This document shows positions 8,322-10,926 of a stretch of DNA of 10,926 nt, one piece after another. The stretch spans positions 1-10,926 of the forward strand of contig CAMBJI010000041.1 of NCBI GenBank assembly GCA_945867725.1, in the 5' to 3' direction. The notes under the pieces were generated by a model, which did no database searches, had not been told where the DNA came from, and saw nothing but the letters and a program-made list of their open reading frames with translations. This stretch comes from Bordetella parapertussis. GTDB lineage: Bacteria; Pseudomonadota; Gammaproteobacteria; Burkholderiales; Burkholderiaceae_D. The number at the start of each line of letters is the position of its first letter. The first letter of the stretch is position 1. Made by a program: the position numbers and the translations under genes.

Positions 8322-9862
8322 CAGTGACCTCCGTTACGAGTAGCACGCGTGGCAAGCGCCAACGCGGCATGATCGGCATCGCGAAACGCGAGGCGACGGC
8401 CTTTGACTTCCTGATAATCTTCGTGACCTTTACCTGCCACCAACACCACATCATTTTTTCCGGCATGACGAATGGCATGAAGGATCGCGGTGGCGCGATC
8501 TTCAATGATTTGCAGTTTCGTACCGGCAGGTTCAGCACCTACGACGATCTGCGCAATGATGTCAGCAGGATCTTCGCTGCGTGGGTTATCACTGGTGACG
8601 ATCAGGTGATCAGCCAGCAAGGCTGCTGCGCCCATCGGTGCGCGCTTGCCCGCATCGCGATCACCGCCACATCCAAACACACACCACAACTCGCCCTGCC
8701 GCGCCTGAGCGACGGGACGCAATGTCTCTAATGCCTTCTCAAGCGCATCCGGTGTGTGGGCATAATCAATCACCGCCAATGGCGCATCCACGCCGCCCTG
8801 CTGCTGCATGCGACCAGGTACAGCGACCAGCGACTCCAGTGCCGATACGACGTTCTGCCATGACATACCTTGACTGAACATCACGCCAGCAATGGCGAGT
8901 ACATTGCTGACATTGAATCGACCGATAAGCTGCGTTCGAACCACACCCTGACCCGAAGGCGAATGCAGCATGAAACTTGTACCTTGCTGATTCACACGGA
9001 TGTCCGTGGCGCTCAATAGACTAACGTCCTGAATTGTCTTTGGTAGATGATCGGGCTCGATGCTGTAGCCAGTCACGACAAGTGCGGGATGATTTTTTCG
9101 AACATACGCTAGCAAACGCTGGCCCATTGCATCATCAAGATTAACCACCGCGTGTTTAAGACCGGGCCAGTCAAAGAGCCGCGTTTTGGCGGCTTCGTAG
9201 GCCTCCATGGTGCCGTGGAAATCCAGATGATCGCGACTGAAATTGGTCAGTACTGCTACATCGACATGCAGCTCATGCATGCGTCGCTGCACCAGACCAA
9301 TAGACGATGCTTCGATGGCTAGCGCAGCCGCACCCTGCTTTTTTTGTTCAGCCAGCTCACGATGCAATTGCACAGCATCGGGTGTGGTGAAGCCGGTTGC
9401 ATTGAAAAGTCCAGTCGTACCGTTGCGCCACTGACCTATACCCAACGTACCAACCACTGCGGTAGTCATGCGCTGCAGGGACAAGGCCTGGCCAAGCCAC
9501 TGCGTGCAAGATGTTTTGCCGTTGGTGCCTGTCACAGCGATGCACAACATATTCCGATCGGGTTGACCGTACCACTCATGCGCTATACGACCGGCTGTCT
9601 TGGCCAGATCATGCACGGGCAAATGCGGCAGCATCACGCTATCGTCCCACTGAAAATCACCGGCATCATCAAAGAGGATCGCGCGTGCGCCGGCTTCAAT
9701 GGCTTGCACAATATAGTTGCGGCCATCACCAGCCTCGCCGGGAAACGCAAGAAATACATCCCCGGCACGCACCCGTCGCGAATCCGTGGTGAGCTGAGCG
9801 CCGGGCACAGTGTCACGCAACCACTGATGGATGTCGGCTGTGGTGATCATGGCGGCGGCCAT
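8321..9862 (-). CDS. murE: UDP-MurNAc-tripeptide synthetase MurE, meso-diaminopimelate type
   Basis: MurE adds the third peptide residue to UDP-MurNAc-L-Ala-D-Glu. The motif DNPRSEDP (425-432 in a 513-residue product) is the signature of enzymes that use meso-diaminopimelate, as in Gram-negative walls. Other motifs are TTDSRRVRAGDVFLAFPG (25-42), the ATP loop VTGTNGKTS (110-118), GFTTPDA (157-163), EASSIGL (184-190), TNFSRDHLDFHGTMEAY (206-222) followed by Lys 226, the usual carbamylated lysine position, and FGCGGDRD (396-403). The start is uncertain by a few codons. A GTG at 9865 gives a GTGA overlap with the ftsI stop. The ATG at 9862 shares one base with it (TGATG) and sits 8 nt after GGAA. 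Another ATG at 9850 gives MITTADIHQ but has no ribosome site. I chose 9862. Confidence 0.96.
   Translation of the reverse strand: MAAAMITTADIHQWLRDTVPGAQLTTDSRRVRAGDVFLAFPGEAGDGRNYIVQAIEAGARAILFDDAGDFQWDDSVMLPHLPVHDLAKTAGRIAHEWYGQPDRNMLCIAVTGTNGKTSCTQWLGQALSLQRMTTAVVGTLGIGQWRNGTTGLFNATGFTTPDAVQLHRELAEQKKQGAAALAIEASSIGLVQRRMHELHVDVAVLTNFSRDHLDFHGTMEAYEAAKTRLFDWPGLKHAVVNLDDAMGQRLLAYVRKNHPALVVTGYSIEPDHLPKTIQDVSLLSATDIRVNQQGTSFMLHSPSGQGVVRTQLIGRFNVSNVLAIAGVMFSQGMSWQNVVSALESLVAVPGRMQQQGGVDAPLAVIDYAHTPDALEKALETLRPVAQARQGELWCVFGCGGDRDAGKRAPMGAAALLADHLIVTSDNPRSEDPADIIAQIVVGAEPAGTKLQIIEDRATAILHAIRHAGKNDVVLVAGKGHEDYQEVKGRRLAFRDADHAALALATRATRNGGH
8328..8332 (-). promoter_or_regulatory. murF ribosome binding site inside murE
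   Basis: A perfect GGAGG lies 6 nt before the murF ATG at 8321 and is encoded by the last murE codons (GGH and stop). It supports the TGATG stop/start junction. Confidence 0.7.
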
Positions 9863-10926
9863 CACATGCTTTCCGCCACCGGCGCGGCCGGCAGGATGAC
9901 GTTGGCTACCGAGGTATCGGGGGCGACATTGAGTGAGCGCAGCGTGCCAGATGCAACGTTCGCAAACACCGGTGCGGCGACCTGACCACCGAAATGCTTG
10001 CCACCGGTAGGCTCATCAATCATCACCGCAATGATGATGCGTGGATTGGATGCCGGTGAAAGACCAACAAATGACGCCACGTATTTGTTCACATAACGAC
10101 CTGCTTCGACTTTGTGCGCAGTGCCGGTTTTACCAGCGACGCGGTAGCCGCGCACTTGCGCATAAGGCGCCGTGCCGCCAGGGCCAACAACACGCTCCAT
10201 CATCTCGCGCATTTGTACCGCTGTTTTTTCCGTGATGACGCGCTGTGGCTGAGGTGGTTGCGTAACTTTTTGGAACGACAACGGAATGATTTCTCCATTA
10301 CGCGCAAAAATCATGTACGAGCGCGCGACCTGAATCAGCGAGACCGAGACGCCGTGACCGTAGCTCATCGTGGCTTGCTCGACCGGCTGCCAGGTCTTGT
10401 AGGGTTTCAGACGACCAGCGACCGCGCCGGGGAAAAAGGAGCGCGGCAATGCCTGACCGTAGCCGACGGCGGTGAACATATCCCACATCTGACGCGCCTG
10501 CAGCTTTTGCGCCACGCGCACGGTACCGACGTTGGAAGACTCCTGAATGATTTGTGCAACCGACATGGTCGCTGCATGGCCGTGAGAATCACCGATGGTC
10601 TTACTACCGAAGATCAGTTTTTTCGGAGTATCGAGCACGGTGTCGGGCGTGATGAACCCCTTGTCCATACCGAGTGCGACGGTGAACGGCTTGAGCGTAG
10701 AGCCTGGCTCGTAGGTATCAGTGAAGACGCGGTTACGGATGTAATTGACGTTACGGCCTTCACGCTCGTTCGGATTGAACGTTGGCATATTCGCCAGCGC
10801 CAGCACTTCGCCCGTCTGCACATCAAGCACCACAATCGCACCCGCCTTAGCCTTATTTTCTTCGACGGCCTGTTTCAGATGGGTAAATGCGATGTATTGA
10901 ATTTTGCTGTCAATAGATAGTGTGAG
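9862..10926 (-). CDS. ftsI: Division-specific transpeptidase FtsI (PBP3), 3' part
   Basis: FtsI cross-links peptides of septal peptidoglycan in the periplasm and works with FtsW. The gene enters from the high-coordinate edge, so 354 C-terminal residues are visible. The N-terminal anchor and most of the non-catalytic domain are missing. All three penicillin-binding motifs are present: the active-site STLK in YEPGSTLKPF (Ser at visible residue 76), SSN in QESSNVGTVR (130-132), and KTGT in VAGKTGTAHK (266-269). Upstream of these are LTLSIDSKIQYIAFTHL and the stretch VVLDVQTGEVLALANMPTFN, typical of class B PBPs. The reading frame continues with no start in view to base 10926. The stop at 9864-9862 overlaps the murE start. 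Its place directly upstream of murE and its linkage to ftsW separate it from the elongation enzyme PBP2 (mrdA). Confidence 0.97.
   Translation of the reverse strand, partial: LTLSIDSKIQYIAFTHLKQAVEENKAKAGAIVVLDVQTGEVLALANMPTFNPNEREGRNVNYIRNRVFTDTYEPGSTLKPFTVALGMDKGFITPDTVLDTPKKLIFGSKTIGDSHGHAATMSVAQIIQESSNVGTVRVAQKLQARQMWDMFTAVGYGQALPRSFFPGAVAGRLKPYKTWQPVEQATMSYGHGVSVSLIQVARSYMIFARNGEIIPLSFQKVTQPPQPQRVITEKTAVQMREMMERVVGPGGTAPYAQVRGYRVAGKTGTAHKVEAGRYVNKYVASFVGLSPASNPRIIIAVMIDEPTGGKHFGGQVAAPVFANVASGTLRSLNVAPDTSVANVILPAAPVAESM

Noticed and set aside
10114..10920. Plus-strand open frame of 268 codons
   Set aside because: It is antisense to ftsI, whose frame carries all three PBP motifs. The plus-strand product is Arg/His rich with no family features, as expected of a shadow frame.

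Overview
The window is a stretch of the bacterial division and cell wall (dcw) cluster, read entirely on the minus strand. In transcription order, from high to low coordinates, it holds ftsI (3' part), murE, murF, mraY, murD, ftsW, murG, murC and ddl (5' part). The gene order, the DNPR meso-diaminopimelate motif of MurE, the protein lengths and the style of the FtsW, MurG and MurD sequences point to a Gram-negative betaproteobacterium of the order Burkholderiales. An Oxalobacteraceae-like organism (Herminiimonas or a relative) fits best, with GC content judged by eye at about 55%. The family placement is inference from sequence style, not from a search.

Layout by region: 9862-10926 is the transpeptidase domain of FtsI/PBP3. 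6960-9862 holds the MurE and MurF ligases. 5789-6958 is the MraY translocase. 4296-5783 is the MurD ligase. 3091-4299 is the FtsW glycan polymerase. 1920-2993 is the MurG transferase. 401-1801 is the MurC ligase. 1-404 is the N-terminal part of D-Ala-D-Ala ligase. MurC, MurD, MurE and MurF add amino acids to UDP-MurNAc in the cytoplasm, and Ddl supplies the D-Ala-D-Ala that MurF uses. MraY and MurG build lipid I and lipid II on the inner face of the membrane. FtsW and FtsI polymerise and cross-link the product at the septum.

Most junctions are very tight: 1-nt overlaps (TGATG), 4-nt overlaps (ATGA), or gaps of 1 and 5 nt. Shine-Dalgarno (SD) sequences lie inside the 3' end of the upstream gene, so translational coupling is likely. 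I see no convincing internal promoter or terminator and no real gene on the plus strand.

The unusual part is two spacers, ftsW-murG (about 101 bp) and murG-murC (about 122 bp). In both, the upstream gene still ends in an ATGA overlap, but that ATG opens a short ORF (34 and 41 codons) rather than the Mur gene. Each short ORF ends in a second ATGA that overlaps the true Mur start. The murG-murC spacer carries a second copy of the first 12 MurC codons that differs only at seven synonymous third positions. The ftsW-murG spacer carries a 20-bp direct repeat of the SD-ATGA start cassette plus a perfect 21-bp-arm palindrome. These look like insertions or duplications that kept the coupling intact. 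Nothing else in the window departs clearly from an ordinary dcw cluster.
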